64,000 bases of DNA, taken from contig CAJNOI010000012.1 of the NCBI GenBank assembly GCA_905250115.1, forward strand, positions 182,435 to 246,434, given 5' to 3'. Of this stretch, positions 20,928 to 32,685 are shown in pieces (the stretch's first letter is position 1; every line of letters begins with the position of its first letter). Below the pieces are notes generated by a model. The model ran no database searches. It saw nothing but the letters and a program-made list of their open reading frames with translations, and was not told the origin of the DNA. Origin of the DNA: Adineta steineri (lineage: Eukaryota; Rotifera; Eurotatoria; Adinetida; Adinetidae). Position numbers and translations under genes: made by a program.

Positions 20928-21913
20928 ATCTTTCACAATATTTGCTTCACTTTTATACGTTCTTCTTCTTCTGTAGATAACAATCAGCAAATATTTCAAT
21001 ATTTTATCTTATGTCATCACTGGAAAGATATTTGTCATAGACCGAACACAAGTCGAACTAGAGATAAAACGACAGTATTTGTGTTCGTACTCTCGTACGG
21101 TTTTATGTAAAAAGTACATTATTGAGGGTGTGTGTAAAATAATTCAATTTCTGTTTCATTCTTTTATAAACTAAAACAAAAAAATATATTTTTTTCTTTT
21201 CAAAGCAAATATTGCCAATTTAAAACTAAGTTCAGTATTTTTGAACTTGAAGATTGTTTCAATCAGTGACATAAAGATTTCTTTCAACATCAAATAATAA
21301 ACCGGTAGGGTGATTGAATTGATTTGAGGGTGTGAGTGAGGGTGTGGATTTATGATTAATATAATATCCACACCTACACCCACACCCATCAACATTGAAC
21401 TCTTTCATGATATTGTTTGTTTATAATCTTTGTTGCCAAATTCCTCAACATGACTTACGATGAATTTAGTTCGAAATTCAATCTTCTGAACAAGTTTCAG
21501 AGCAGAAAAAACATACTGTATTTTGACACCTTATCTCACCCTCAGAAAGAAGAACCTTTGATGATAGAATGTTCTCTTTCATTCTTTCGTTGACGAAATT
21601 GTGCGAAAAAAAAGACTGAAGATTTCGTTTTATCTCGTAAAAATTATTCATCTTTGGATTATATGAAAGAATTTTTATAACATACGCATTCATTCTTTGA
21701 TGACTCATTTTTTGTTACTGTAAACAAATCTTGAAGGTGTAGATAAAATGTGAATAAAAAAAGCTTTTTATTATAAAGATGATTGGTTTTTTATTATTAC
21801 TAAATTGTTTCATATACAATAAAAAGTGTGGAAAAATATTATTCTTAAAATTTTTATTCTTATCTCTTTAAATAGATTTAGATTAGAGAGTTGAATAAGA
21901 ATTGTAACTAAAG
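20928..21913. other. intergenic with direct-repeat copy A
   Basis: Contains the repeat unit 21165-21393 with hairpin 8, and a half-site (ATCTTGAAGGTGTAG) at about 21728-21745. The ORF at 21478-21708 lacks any coding signature. Confidence 0.5.
21165..21393. repeat. direct repeat unit, copy A (hairpin 8 at its end)
   Basis: About 225 bp repeated in the same orientation at 24150-24382, offset 2,986 bp. The unit ends with the telomere-like hairpin at 21322-21393 (TTTGAGGGTGTGAGTGAGGG ... CACCCACACCCATCAA). Similarity is high near the hairpin and lower at the far end. Confidence 0.85.
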
Positions 21914-22891
21914 TTATATTATCGTCTGTTCAATCGTTGCTATTTCATATGGTGGTGGTGGCGGTTCTGATGGACATTGGGATAGAGAATTAGTAATTGC
22001 AGCTTCATAAGGTGGTGGTGGCGCTTCAGGTCTAGCAGAATTTGGTGGAAATGGAGTTGAAGTATTGGAATTATAACGAGATTGAACATCAAAAAGTACT
22101 GTTGATTCCCCTGTAGATTGTTGTGCATTTTGATATACTACTGTTTGATTCATTCCATTAACAGTAGAAATCCGTGACTGTCGTAGTCGTCGTATGTTGT
22201 AAATATAAAAAACAGCAAACAGACAAACAAATATGATGAATCCCCCCCAATGGTAAGTGTAGGAACAAGTATGCCTGTTGTAGCTAATAAAAATGATGTT
22301 ACATTTTAACATTGTGGAATTAGTTTCATTCGATTCTGCAAACTACAACATCATTCAAAAAATTCGACTTATTCTACGATGATCCAATTAACGGAATTGA
22401 ATCTATTCTAAGCTATTCGTGACGAATAGGAATTCCGTTAATTAAATCATCATAAACTAAAGGAATTGTATGAAACTGTTTCCACAATGTTCAGCACATC
22501 ACAGAATAGGATGTAGGTTTATATGTTCTTGCTCTAAATATACTTGATATTGGAGCTGGAGTATTTCTTGACGCAGCAGAAGGATCAATACATTCCCCAT
22601 AATTATTTCCACAGGTATTAAAAACTGAAAAACGAACATACAAATAATAAATTTAATTTTTTAAGAAGCTTTACAATCTGGGCAACACCAAGGTTGTACC
22701 AAGGGCTGCCAGTTGAGTTTGCAATATACGCCTAAATTTAAACAATATATATATATCATATACAATTTATTTTGATCATTGTTGAAAATATTCATACTAG
22801 GCCAATTGCAAGTAACGGTATAGACACTTGCAGGTTTCAAAATGAGCAGAATGAGAATAAAAAACATGAAATAATCCAATCGATCAAACAT
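21914..22891 (-). CDS. small type I membrane protein with PPxY motifs
   Basis: Exon 1 (22798-22891) encodes a signal peptide (MFFILILLILKPASVYTV). Exons 22675-22731 and 22503 or lower to 22624 encode a short Cys-rich ectodomain (WCCPDC, NTCGNNYGEC). The last exon (about 22274 down to 21914) encodes a TM helix (GGFIIFVCLFAVFYIYNIRR) and a tail with two PPPPYE motifs, which bind WW domains of Nedd4-type ligases. The architecture is like WBP1/VOPP1 or Shisa proteins. The junction of exons 3 and 4 is unresolved: my best donor (GTGCTG) is weak, and a run of seven G at the TM start makes the frame uncertain. Confidence 0.65.
22376..22455. repeat. palindromic insertion-like repeat in last intron
   Basis: Two arms of about 28 bp around ATTAACGGAATT ... 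AATTCCGTTAAT with a short central loop, lying in the last intron of the PPxY gene. It could be a tiny MITE; no target duplication is obvious. Confidence 0.55.
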
Positions 22892-24381
22892 TCTATGTAG
22901 AAGCGAACGTTTCTTTGTTTAGTTATTTTATACCAATGAAATGAAAGAAAAAGTATGAATTCGATGTAAATGTATGCACTTTTATAGTAACAATGGAGAT
23001 TATGATGAATAAACATAAGTAAATAGGAAGTGGATTGAAAAACAAACATTTCTTATGTTTTTATTATGAAAAGCATTTTTCGTCAGTTGAATTAAAAGTA
23101 AATAGAAAAAATCAAAGCCATGTAAGCTTTGACGATTGCACGTTGCAAAGAAAAAAATTTTTTATTTTGAAATTAAAATAGTCTTTTTCTTTCGGAGTAT
23201 TTATTCAATAATAGAGTAAGATTTCAACATTTCTGACTAATAGTGATTGAAAATCCTGCTTGTATTGTTTTATATTATATAATTAAATTCATTTCGCTAC
23301 TTTTTAGTTCTTCACGATCGCTGATCTTCACAAGGTGATACATAATATTAAATGTGACTGCAGTATGCTTAGAATTTATTTACACGAGATCTTCAAAGTC
23401 AACACATTACTTGTTAGAAGTTTAAATTATAACATATTCACTAAGTTGAAGCGAAAAGCAAAAGCACAAATCAAATGTTTTAACGATATATAGTAATGTC
23501 ATTGATATATGAATATTTTTAATTATTCATAAATTACCATTCATTCAAAATGTGCAATTTATATAGAAAATAACATAGCAAGTTGACGCGTTTTGTTTGT
23601 CGAGAGATAATATTGTTTTTTTTTTACAAACTGTCACTCTATTCTAATATATCTCATTATGAATTATTTTTGCTATTTGATTTTTAATTAAATTTAAGCA
23701 GCGTGTGAATACTGATCAAGAATACATTTAATATCTACATCCATCTATGCGTTGCCAAAAAGAAAAGATGTAATAGACATATAAATTCTTGTTGATTCGT
23801 TTACTATGAGATTTCAATTACAAGTATCAAATTCAATTGAGGATCCGTAAAAGACTGTGAGTGCAAAGGTAGATGAACGATGGTTTGGATACATTTTTTA
23901 CTCAGTCCACACCCACACCCTCAAGATGCTTGGAGACTATCTTTTCGTTTATTTTCGAATCGATACTTAACAGTCAGTTGTTCGTTTATATTCGAATTCC
24001 AATTAGGCAACTCATGACCTCTACATCTTGAAGATTAGCACTTGTGAATATATTACGGTTTGATTGATGATAGGAAAAATATCGATACAAGTTATATTTG
24101 TATTCATGAATCCCGCTAATTCGTTGGCAAAATTTCAATTTCATTGTATTTAAAAATTAAAACAAAAAAATATATTTTTTTCTCTTCAAATCAAATATTT
24201 TCTATTTAAAAGTCTATTAAGTATTTTTGAACTTGAAGATTGTTTCAATTAGTGACATAAAGATTTCCTTCAACATCAAATAATAAACCGGTAGGGTGAT
24301 TGAATTAATTTGAGGGTGTGAGTGAGGATGTGGATTTATGATTAATACAATATCCATATCCATACCCACACCCTCAAGAGT
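22892..24381. other. intergenic with hairpin 10 and direct-repeat copy B
   Basis: AT-rich region. It holds the hairpin at 23848-23928 and the repeat at 24150-24382. No gene is recognised. Confidence 0.5.
23848..23928. repeat. telomere-like hairpin 10
   Basis: The right arm CCACACCCACACCCTCAAGA is perfect; the left arm (GACTGTGAGTGCAAAGGTAG) is strongly decayed. Confidence 0.65.
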
Positions 24382-24382
24382 T
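24150..24382. repeat. direct repeat unit, copy B (hairpin 11 at its end)
   Basis: Same unit as 21165-21393. Hairpin 11 (24310-24382) reads TTTGAGGGTGTGAGTGAGG ... CCCACACCCTCAAGAG, and its outer edge is exactly where the truncated NHL copy loses homology. Confidence 0.85.
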
Positions 24383-24970
24383 GATTTAATTGATTTCTAA
24401 ACTCATTTCTTCCAACTGTAGTTATTCCATTATGCTTCGATGTAGAGTTGATCTTATCTAAAATAGATCAAAGTTATAATTATACATATCTTGAAAGTGT
24501 GAATAAGAAATGTTGTATCTATCACTTATCGGTCTACTCACTTATCATTGGTGGACACATTTTTTGATCAATCATTGCAATTGGATAACATTGATGATGT
24601 GGAACATAAATCGTATTCGATTGAGTACATGAATTGTCTGAAGAGTTACATGGTACAAGTTGAGAACATGTTGGCCAGAGAAAACCACAAATGTTTGTGC
24701 CCTCATTTGTACCTATCCTATGAAAACAACCGCATGCACTATTTGTCGAACATTCACCATATTGAGCAATTTTCTCACATATGTGAAGTTCTAATTTAAC
24801 TATAAAAGTAATGAACTTATAGAAAAACACATAAAATAGAATAAAAAGCAAACCTGTAGGACTAAAATATAAAAATCGATGAAAATGTTAACAAAATGAA
24901 TGATAAAAATCAATATTATTTACCTGAAACCAGTGACAGTAATATAGTAATATATTCTGATTCTACTCAT
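24382..24970 (-). pseudogene. truncated copy of the NHL gene
   Basis: Exons 24924-24970, 24854-24861 (8 nt), 24542-24799 and a stub from 24457 correspond one by one to the gene at 13448. The Cys-rich region is kept (IAQYGECSTNSACGCF, CGFLWPTCSQ, KMCPP), though one Cys becomes Tyr and a few residues are missing near the end. The exon-4 stub (NKINSTSKHNGITTVGRNEF) runs into the hairpin, whose telomere-like bases would be read as RVWVWIWILY and then stop. All NHL repeats are absent, so no propeller can form. Confidence 0.85.
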
Positions 24971-25345
24971 AGTTGATTCTAAACTCAAATGATTTTATTG
25001 AAAAATGTGTGCTTTTATTTCTAAAACATAGATATGATATCTTAAGTCAATTTAATTGAAATAAAACAGATGCATTTATTCACATATCAATAATTGGAAA
25101 TTTAATATTCTCTCCATTATTTCTAATCGTCCTAATCTTTCCTTTGATAAATACAAAAAAAAATGTAATTGAAGAAAGGATAAAGAATCAAGTGATATAT
25201 TGAAGAGTCAATAAACGTTATTATATTTTCAAGAGAATCGCCCACTTCTTTTCAGTTTTTTTTATTGTTTTTTGTAAAGGTATATCGATGGCTGCCTTAT
25301 CTGCACTACAAAATCAGAACGATTTTAAATCGTATAGTTGGTGAA
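24382..25345. repeat. inverted duplication, arm 2
   Basis: Reverse-complement match of 13088-14055, including 5' flank, exons and introns. Its inner end stops at hairpin 11. Confidence 0.85.
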
Positions 25346-26278
25346 AAATCCAAGTTACGAGCTTCAAACTATGTGATAAATGCTGTTAGAAGAATTGAAA
25401 TTATCGGGTAGTGCTTCATCGACATCATTTGAGAGAAAGATCGATAAAAGATGAGAGTGTATAAGAAGAGGAATTAACCCATTTTTACTTTACATACTAA
25501 TGCTTACTGCATCGTGTCTAACATTGTAGTTGACTTAAGGGTATGTCTATGTGTAAGACATTAGACCATACCCATCCACATGAAGCATTCAAATTAGAAA
25601 TTTATTTCACATTTATACATGTACAAATTGTACGATAAGTGAGACTAGAAAGTACTACATTTAGTTATAAATCTAAATACTTGAAGCAATAAACAAGATC
25701 TCGATTTTTACGAAAAGATAGTAAATTAATGTCTTTGCAAGAAAAAACAGCTCAATAAATCAATAAGAAATAATTTTTGATAATTATATTTCTTAATGTT
25801 AATATCTGTTATTTTAACAACCAGAAAGAAATAGAATTCAATATAAAAATAAAACTAAGAACTTCTGAATGATAAAAGATGAATATCTAATCATCAAAAA
25901 AATCCAAATTCACTACACTTTTAATAATTATTTAATTTTGTCTTTACTTCAAAATGTGTCTAAACGCATCTATATTCATTCAAAGAATAAAACACGCTCC
26001 AGTTCGACCACGTTTGATCATTCAAACGCATAAAAATATGACCCATTAATATAAACGCGCTTGAATACATCTGTAAATTGCGCTTGAGCGTAGTTTTCTT
26101 TGATAAGAGTAACATGGAATAAATCTCTTCAGATAAAGAGATGTTCTCGTAATGCTATTTATAAAATGTTATATTTGACGGTCTCTAATTAGATGTTAAG
26201 TCTTCATATAAATAGATCGATCTTGGTCGGACGTAATAAAAAGAAATTTGTGAAAATATTTCGAAAAAATTAAATAAT
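24971..26278. other. intergenic with hairpin 12
   Basis: The first 375 bp are the 5' flank inside the inverted duplication. The rest is AT-rich, with the hairpin at 25532-25584 and no gene that I can support. Confidence 0.5.
25532..25584. repeat. telomere-like hairpin 12 (decayed)
   Basis: ACTTAAGGGTATGTCTATGT ... AGACCATACCCATCCACATG, a mutated copy of the family. Confidence 0.5.
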
Positions 26279-27223
26279 TTATGTCATTGTTGGTGCGACT
26301 ACATTTGATCGTTGATGTAGCCTTTTCATAATTGATGCTCGAACTGGATCAGTAAATTTAAATACAACAATCATGACAAATAATAATGATGACTCGACAA
26401 ATGTCAAAGCAATACGAAAATCATATTTTGGTGGTGAAGTGAAAAATCCCATAAAAACAAATATTGTATAAGGTACACTAAGTGTTAATAAAATTGATAT
26501 AAGTATAACTATTCGAAAAACCATTTTTAATTCTCTTTGTGCACGTAATAATGTATTTCCAAATGTAACACGTTTATTCATTTCTCTAACATATAGAATT
26601 AATTTGAAATAAATAAATATTATACCATTAACAGGTATTAAATAAATATAAATTATATTATAAATTGTTACGATCGAAAAATGAAATGGCATTTGACATA
26701 TTTGATCATCAACAAGATATTTTATTTCACCAGTAGCTATACCTGGACTTGCACAAATAAAACCAAATATCCATATTAATATAATGAGAAAAAATTGAAA
26801 TTTCCTTGACTGCCAAAACAAACGAGTTGGATAAATAACTGTTATATAACTATATATTGCTTGTAAAAAATAAGAATAAAATAACCAAAAGAACGTTACA
26901 TAAGTCATATAACCTCGAAAAATACAAAGTGAATCTTGATAATAAATTTGTTGGAGATCATTTTGGAGAGTAATAACTGTCATCCAAATTAAAATAATCG
27001 TTAATGAAAAATTAGCAAAACATGAAGACGTAACTAGCATAATAGGAACTGTGTGACATGTTTTATCGGTTAAAACAATAAAGAAAAATAATAAAGACAT
27101 TAGAATGGCTAGGAAAAGACATATAAGTAACAAAATATCGAGAGGAATAAACCATGATTGATTAATTATGATTGAAGTATTAGAATCTTTTAAGAGAGAA
27201 ATTGGGAAAATTGTTGTATTCAT
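26279..27223 (-). CDS. rhodopsin-family GPCR, neuropeptide-like
   Basis: Intronless, 314 aa from MNTTIFPISLL; an ATG seven codons upstream exists. Two or more N-glycosylation sites precede TM1 (LDILLLICLFLAILMSLLFF). Seven hydrophobic helices can be drawn, with the TM3 end AIYSYITVIYP, TM4 FFLIILIWIFGFICASPG, TM5 around YLIPVNGIIFIYF, TM6 after RELKMVFRIVILIS and TM7 ESSLLFVMIVVFKFTDPVRA. The DRY motif is replaced. The style matches the large orphan peptide-receptor families of bdelloids. Ligand unknown. Confidence 0.82.
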   Translation of the reverse strand: MNTTIFPISLLKDSNTSIIINQSWFIPLDILLLICLFLAILMSLLFFFIVLTDKTCHTVPIMLVTSSCFANFSLTIILIWMTVITLQNDLQQIYYQDSLCIFRGYMTYVTFFWLFYSYFLQAIYSYITVIYPTRLFWQSRKFQFFLIILIWIFGFICASPGIATGEIKYLVDDQICQMPFHFSIVTIYNIIYIYLIPVNGIIFIYFKLILYVREMNKRVTFGNTLLRAQRELKMVFRIVILISILLTLSVPYTIFVFMGFFTSPPKYDFRIALTFVESSLLFVMIVVFKFTDPVRASIMKRLHQRSNVVAPTMT

Positions 27224-27224
27224 C

Positions 27225-27400
27225 TTTGAAATGATGAAAAACAAAAATATAAAATGAGGAACTATCGGTGTGGAAGATTATTTTTCTAATGAATGGCATT
27301 AATCATGACAAATAACTGAGAAAGTAGTTGTGCTCATCTATGAAATGATGGAAAAAAAATATATATATAATGAGGAACTATCGGTGCGAAAGATTATTTA
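27225..27400. repeat. tandem duplication at GPCR 5' end
   Basis: The sequence from just before the start codon (ATGAGGAACTATCGGTG and surroundings, about 27225-27290) recurs at about 27335-27400. A related piece (TTTCTAATGAATAGCATTAA) recurs at 27808. The unit is about 112 bp. Confidence 0.7.
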
Positions 27401-28878
27401 TGCGATGTGAAGCAAAACATTTCTCTAGTTCTTCGCAAGTTTTTTTCCTTCCTTTCTTATTTTCTTGATGTATTTGTTCAAAATTGTCATTTTGTGTACA
27501 CGTTTTTCGATTTTGAAAAGGAGTTTTAGTTTGTTTATAGGAAGTGTCACAAAAAAGCAATTTTGATCTTTTTAAATCTCAAGATAATTAAAACGAAAAG
27601 CAAAAGCTAGGCGTCATCGCTTTCTAAAAAATATTTTACAGTTGAAAGTACAGCTGATGACGAAAAATGAATCATTAGTGTTCTTTCAACATATGATAGT
27701 TTGAATTCTCGGTTTCGATTATATAAATTTGACTTTATTCTACTACATTCGTGAATGTAGAGAGTTTTATGAAAACTTCAAAGTCGTTATTTCAAAATCG
27801 AGCGTTTTTCTAATGAATAGCATTAATCGTGACAATTAACTGGAAAATTTTATATAGTAGCGCTAGTTTTTTTTAAATAAAAATATATTGTAGTTGAAAG
27901 ACTACCGATAATGACGAATAGAATTTTCTGTTGATGAACAATTTAAATCTAATTTTATCTGCAAATGAAAAATTTTGTTCTATATATTTATAGAGCATTA
28001 CATGTATTTAAAATAAAATAGCAATTATATTTTGAAGAGATAGTGTAATCAAGTCCCGCTAGTAAGATAATATATCATAGAAAATTCATTGTTGACTGTC
28101 CACTCATCAATATTTATTCATTTTAAACATTCCATTCAATTAGGATTAAATTATTGTACACTCATTATCTTCTCTCGTATTTTCCTTTGGTAGAAATCCA
28201 TAAGTAAAAAATATTTTGATTAATCATTAGTTTCATTATTTCAACAAGTAAAGCATGTTTTACATTTTATTCTTAAAGAGAGTGCTAACAGTTTTTAAAT
28301 AATCAGTAATCACTATACTTCATACAATACAAGTCATACATAATTTAAATAGGATAATCTTCTCTTCATGAAACTATATAAAATAATTCTGAATTATTAT
28401 TAGAAAGAAATATATAAAAGCAACACGTCTTAAAAATAATATTTCTTGGTGCATAAATTAAAAACATCATTACGAGAATATTCTTTGTCTATTTCTGAAA
28501 TGTGACACACATTCGAATTTGAATTCAATGTGAACATGAACGTCTGAAAGTGTATTTATCTTTTACAAAAATAACTTAACAGTAGAGTACACTAATACAT
28601 GTTTAAATTTTTAAAATAATCAATATCTCTTATGAAATTCAACAAATATATCATTTCAAGATTTTGATATATAATTAATTAATAGAAATACAACACAGCA
28701 GAGAATAAATTGTGTCTTCATATTACAGCTACCACTAGAGGTTATGAATGCGGGTGTTGATACCAGATAGACATAGTAATTACATCTATGATATTATCCC
28801 CATCTACTTACACTCTTAAGATTTGTTTAAAAAAGATATGCGAGAATAAATAGATATATGTCAGAACAAATGAATTGT
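27401..28878. other. intergenic with hairpin 13
   Basis: AT-rich, with a decayed hairpin at 28736-28814. No gene is recognised. Confidence 0.5.
28736..28814. repeat. telomere-like hairpin 13 (decayed)
   Basis: CTAGAGGTTATGAATGCGGG ... CTACTTACACTCTTAAGATT, with weak arms at the right spacing. Confidence 0.4.
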
Positions 28879-31361
28879 CTAAACAATATGTTCTTTGTGC
28901 TGCTGTAAAATTCCATTAACATGGCCAAATTCGTTTGAAATCTGCTCTAATTCTTGTGCATTTTCATTATCTAGTTCGACATAAATTTTATTATTAAATG
29001 CGGCACCTGCGCTCTTCTTTTCTAAACGCCAGAGTTGAGCTAGAAAACATAATATATTCCTAGATTTATGTCAGTCATCTCGAAAATGAGATGTACACTC
29101 ACTAATTTCGTTATCTGGAATAATTGGTACTACTCTTTTAATAAGTAATACAATTAATGCCATTATACAAATACACATGATATTGATAAATGTAATGATA
29201 AACGAAAAAATTCCTAATTGAGCCGCTTCTTTCGGCATATCGCATGAATAAAGAGGTAAATAATCGTTGTTCACAAATGCAGTGCAGTTGACAAACGTTG
29301 ATGGAAAAATATTAGTTACTGTTCGATTAATTTTTTCAAGGGAATGACGACCAATATCTGGTTGTGCGACAGATAGGAGACTATAGCTAAATAATAGGCC
29401 TGTATTGACGGCCGGCGGGAGGAGAGAAGCACTGATAGCGACGCCAACCAGTGAACCAAAGTTACCACCAAGAATAGACAGAGCAGCTGCAGCACCCTAG
29501 AAAGAGTATAAACAAAAAGTCTTTGTAACTGTTTCTAACACCGAATATTAAGTTGTAAGTGGTTATACAGCTTTCGATGATATACAACTTTATTCGATAT
29601 AGAAAGATTTTATCTATTTTAAAAATGATCACTTAAATCACCACTTATTTGCACGTTAAATTAACTGTTTTAAACGATTGAATAAACTAAAAAGGGAAGT
29701 TTTCCAAAATAGAGTAACATAAGTTTTATTTTAAGAACAAATGCAGTATTGTTCAAGACAAGCATGTTTCAAGTCTATAAAGTGTTTTATATTTCAGAAT
29801 CGTACGATGTAACTAGAAATTTTAAGGAGGCTATATCACGAAAACTCCTACGATACTTACGCTTGGTAGTGCAACTAATGCACCAAACCACAGACGTCGA
29901 TAATCACCCCTGAAATAAAAAGTAATTTGTTGTTTTATTTCTATTTCGAAATGCAGAGACCCTACCTGCTGCGCATTTCGTCGGTCGGAAATGATGCACT
30001 CGAGCCCCACTTTGTTTCGGACCATGTCGTGCACAATCCAAAAAGAAATCCAGTTAGCACAGCAACTAAAATACCAGTACACTCTGATTTGATTCCAGAT
30101 AGCCATAACTTCTTATCAAGGACGCGTATACCAATAACGAAACCCATGATTGGACCCTAGTATAAGCGGAAAGAATTGCAATGTTTTTATTTCTAAGAAA
30201 AAACAATTTATATTGATACAATACCATCAGTGGCGATACGAGCATACTTGCTACTAGAATCCTAGAAACAGAAATATGCCATTTTTACATTTAAAACTCA
30301 CAAAGATTTCCACTTACACAGTATTATTTTCTAATAGTCCCAGACCAGCAATCAATGATGCCAACACACAAAAGAATAGATAATCAAATGTCAGTGACGA
30401 TTGATATTGAATCAATCCAATGATCTTATGTACATTCATACGTGCTCGGATAGTTTTAAAGAATTGATACCATGACCTATTGATTCTTGACAATGGTGTA
30501 GCTACCGGTAAATTATCTTCGACGGCATTTGTTACCCTATCCGCACCAGTAATACCCATGGATACACTGGGCAATGTTTTCTGTTTATCCACAACTTTTC
30601 GTATTCCAAGCGCACAAGTGAGAGGAATAATAAATACTTTTGATCCGGCTCGAATACCGATTTCAGCTCGGCGTAATTCATCCAAAATACCATCGGACTG
30701 AGGGCCTATATCTGTATAACAAACAATAAAAAAGTTCTTGTTATTGTTAGTAGGAATCCAGATGGTGTCTCGAAGTTTCAGCTTTGGCATAGTATGATAA
30801 CGAAAACGACTCGCCAAAGACTGATCACATTCTGAACATGGATATTCTTTGCTATGTTTTTCTGTCGATATAGACGATGCATTGGATATTCGCCGGTTGA
30901 TATCATAGTTGGTCGGATGAGTTTCACCACTTAATGCTTCAACCAGAAAAGACAATGTATGGTTTTGTGTTTCTTCGCTATCTAACGGTCTTTTCCTTGC
31001 ACTTCCGTTTGTTATATTCTAATTCAAGTAAAAAAAATCAAATATTCCAGTATTAGTCTTCAGTGCTTCATTCATATTTCGAAATAGTACAATGATACTT
31101 GTTTCTCCTTGCTTTTCTGACATGAGACAAAACTTTGTTTCGTTCTATTTGAGAAGAAAAGGACACTCGATTTGGAGAGAATTTAATAGAATACTGAAAT
31201 CTTTTCAAATCATCAAATAGTTCTTGTAAAAAAAAAGATTATGCATTAAACTCTACCTGTGATGGCATATGTTTATTGTGACCATTTATGTTTTGGTTGT
31301 TGTCGCTGTTGTTTGGGAAATCGTTTGGTATAATAACGATACAGATTTCTTCACTTGACAT
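28879..31361 (-). CDS. DUF389 multi-pass membrane protein
   Basis: Seven exons (31257-31361, 30318-31018, 30225-30261, 29966-30156, 29861-29909, 29103-29496, 28879-29039) sum to 545 codons plus stop. The N-terminal part includes the small domain seen in DUF389 proteins (DGILDELRRAEIGIRAGSKV, then FIIPL). The membrane domain starts LTFDYLFFCVLASLIAGLGL and has the signature VASMLVSPLMGPIMGFVIG, then LVGVAISASLLPPAVNTGLL and a last helix FSFIITFINIMCICIMALIV. The C-terminal tail is polar. The family is mostly prokaryotic and of unknown, possibly transport-related, function. All introns are GT-AG and in frame, so it is a settled host gene. Confidence 0.9.
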
Positions 31362-32569
31362 TATTTGATAATGTAGCTTAGTATAGAAGATATATGATGA
31401 TACTGTTTATTTCTTGTCTTTAATTTGTAACTGTGTGATGTACAGTGCAATAGTAATGAAAAAAATTCTATGGTACGTCTTGGCTTCCTACTCAAGAAGT
31501 CAATAAAATATTTTTAATGCTACGAATAATAACGAGCAAGAATAAAATAATATATTCTATAGTGTTTGGTATGAAATAAGAAGAGAGCCGGTACGATTTT
31601 TATTTCAGATGAAGTTTTTTTTCGTATGCATGAATATCGCGAAGAAAGAAATGAATAGAAAAGAAAGAATTTATTCGTTTCTTTCTTTTCTTCCTCGCTC
31701 CTTCTTGTTTGCATTCAATCGCTACCTGTGTATTTTTCTTTCTATTTAAAGTGCTGTATAAAAAGAGATTGAAAACTATTGCTAACAGCTCAGAGTACAA
31801 AGTACGTACGACGGTACGAGAATAATAAAGGATTTTTCAACAGATCAAAAATTTTGATTAGTGTATTAGGTATTAATCGTGAGTGGAGATGTATTTATTC
31901 TTTGATTAACTACACCCGCATTCATATCCATTTTGCAAGAAGTGAACGTTTACAAAAATAATCGTATTTAAGAAAGATCTAATTATAGTTATATTAAATA
32001 ATTAATGATAATTGTTTAGATAAATCAAAGTCAAAACCATATTAATTGAAAAGAGAACCTTTTATTTTATATATATATACAATGAAGAAATTAGAAAATT
32101 TTCATTAACAACTTATTTCAATATAACCTTAGATTATGACTAAGATTAGCTCAGATACAAATAGCAACATTCTCATTTTCGTTTATATATTGAAAATTAT
32201 TTGTTTCAAAATCATGCAAATCTGTTGCTTTAAACATTGCATAATGAGCTGTTTGATGTCATTTGAAATGTGATGTATCTTCAAGTTTTTGAATCGTCTA
32301 CAAAATAGAAAGAGCTTATATGAATGACTTCACTTTCTTTCTCTTTTAATATCATTTAAACGTTTTTATAAATTGCAATACTTCAATTTTTTGATAAAAT
32401 CTTTGTTGCTCATCACACCATAAAGATATAAATATATTGATTTCAAATAAAATTGTTGGATCTGATGTACTATCATATTAAATAACATGTTTCTACTTTT
32501 TAAGAAAATTAAAAAATAGAAATTCAATATATTAGTAATTCACTTCTTTTATCTTGCCTTGGAAAAATA
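31362..32569. other. intergenic, nothing recognised
   Basis: AT-rich spacer between DUF389 and the tRNA region. The ORFs here are short, low-complexity and overlapping. Confidence 0.5.
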
Positions 32570-32659
32570 TTAATTAAATATTTCTTCAGCAAGACGTTTT
32601 TCATTTTCAATACGTTCTTCTTTAGCAATTTTAGCACGTATTCGAAATTCCTTTGTGAA
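32570..32659 (-). CDS. possible last exon, charged coiled-coil tail
   Basis: The minus strand after an AG acceptor reads FTKEFRIRAKIAKEERIENE then KRLAEEIFN and stop, a charged helical pattern more ordered than the surrounding DNA. The tRNA gene begins 27 bp upstream and I see no partner exon, so it may be the remnant of a truncated gene. Confidence 0.35.
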   Translation of the reverse strand, partial: FTKEFRIRAKIAKEERIENEKRLAEEIFN

Positions 32660-32685
32660 CTGAACATAATTTGTATAATAAAATA

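Noticed and set aside
21478-21708. 76-aa minus-strand ORF
   Set aside because: No domain, paralog or splice partner; chance ORF in AT-rich DNA.
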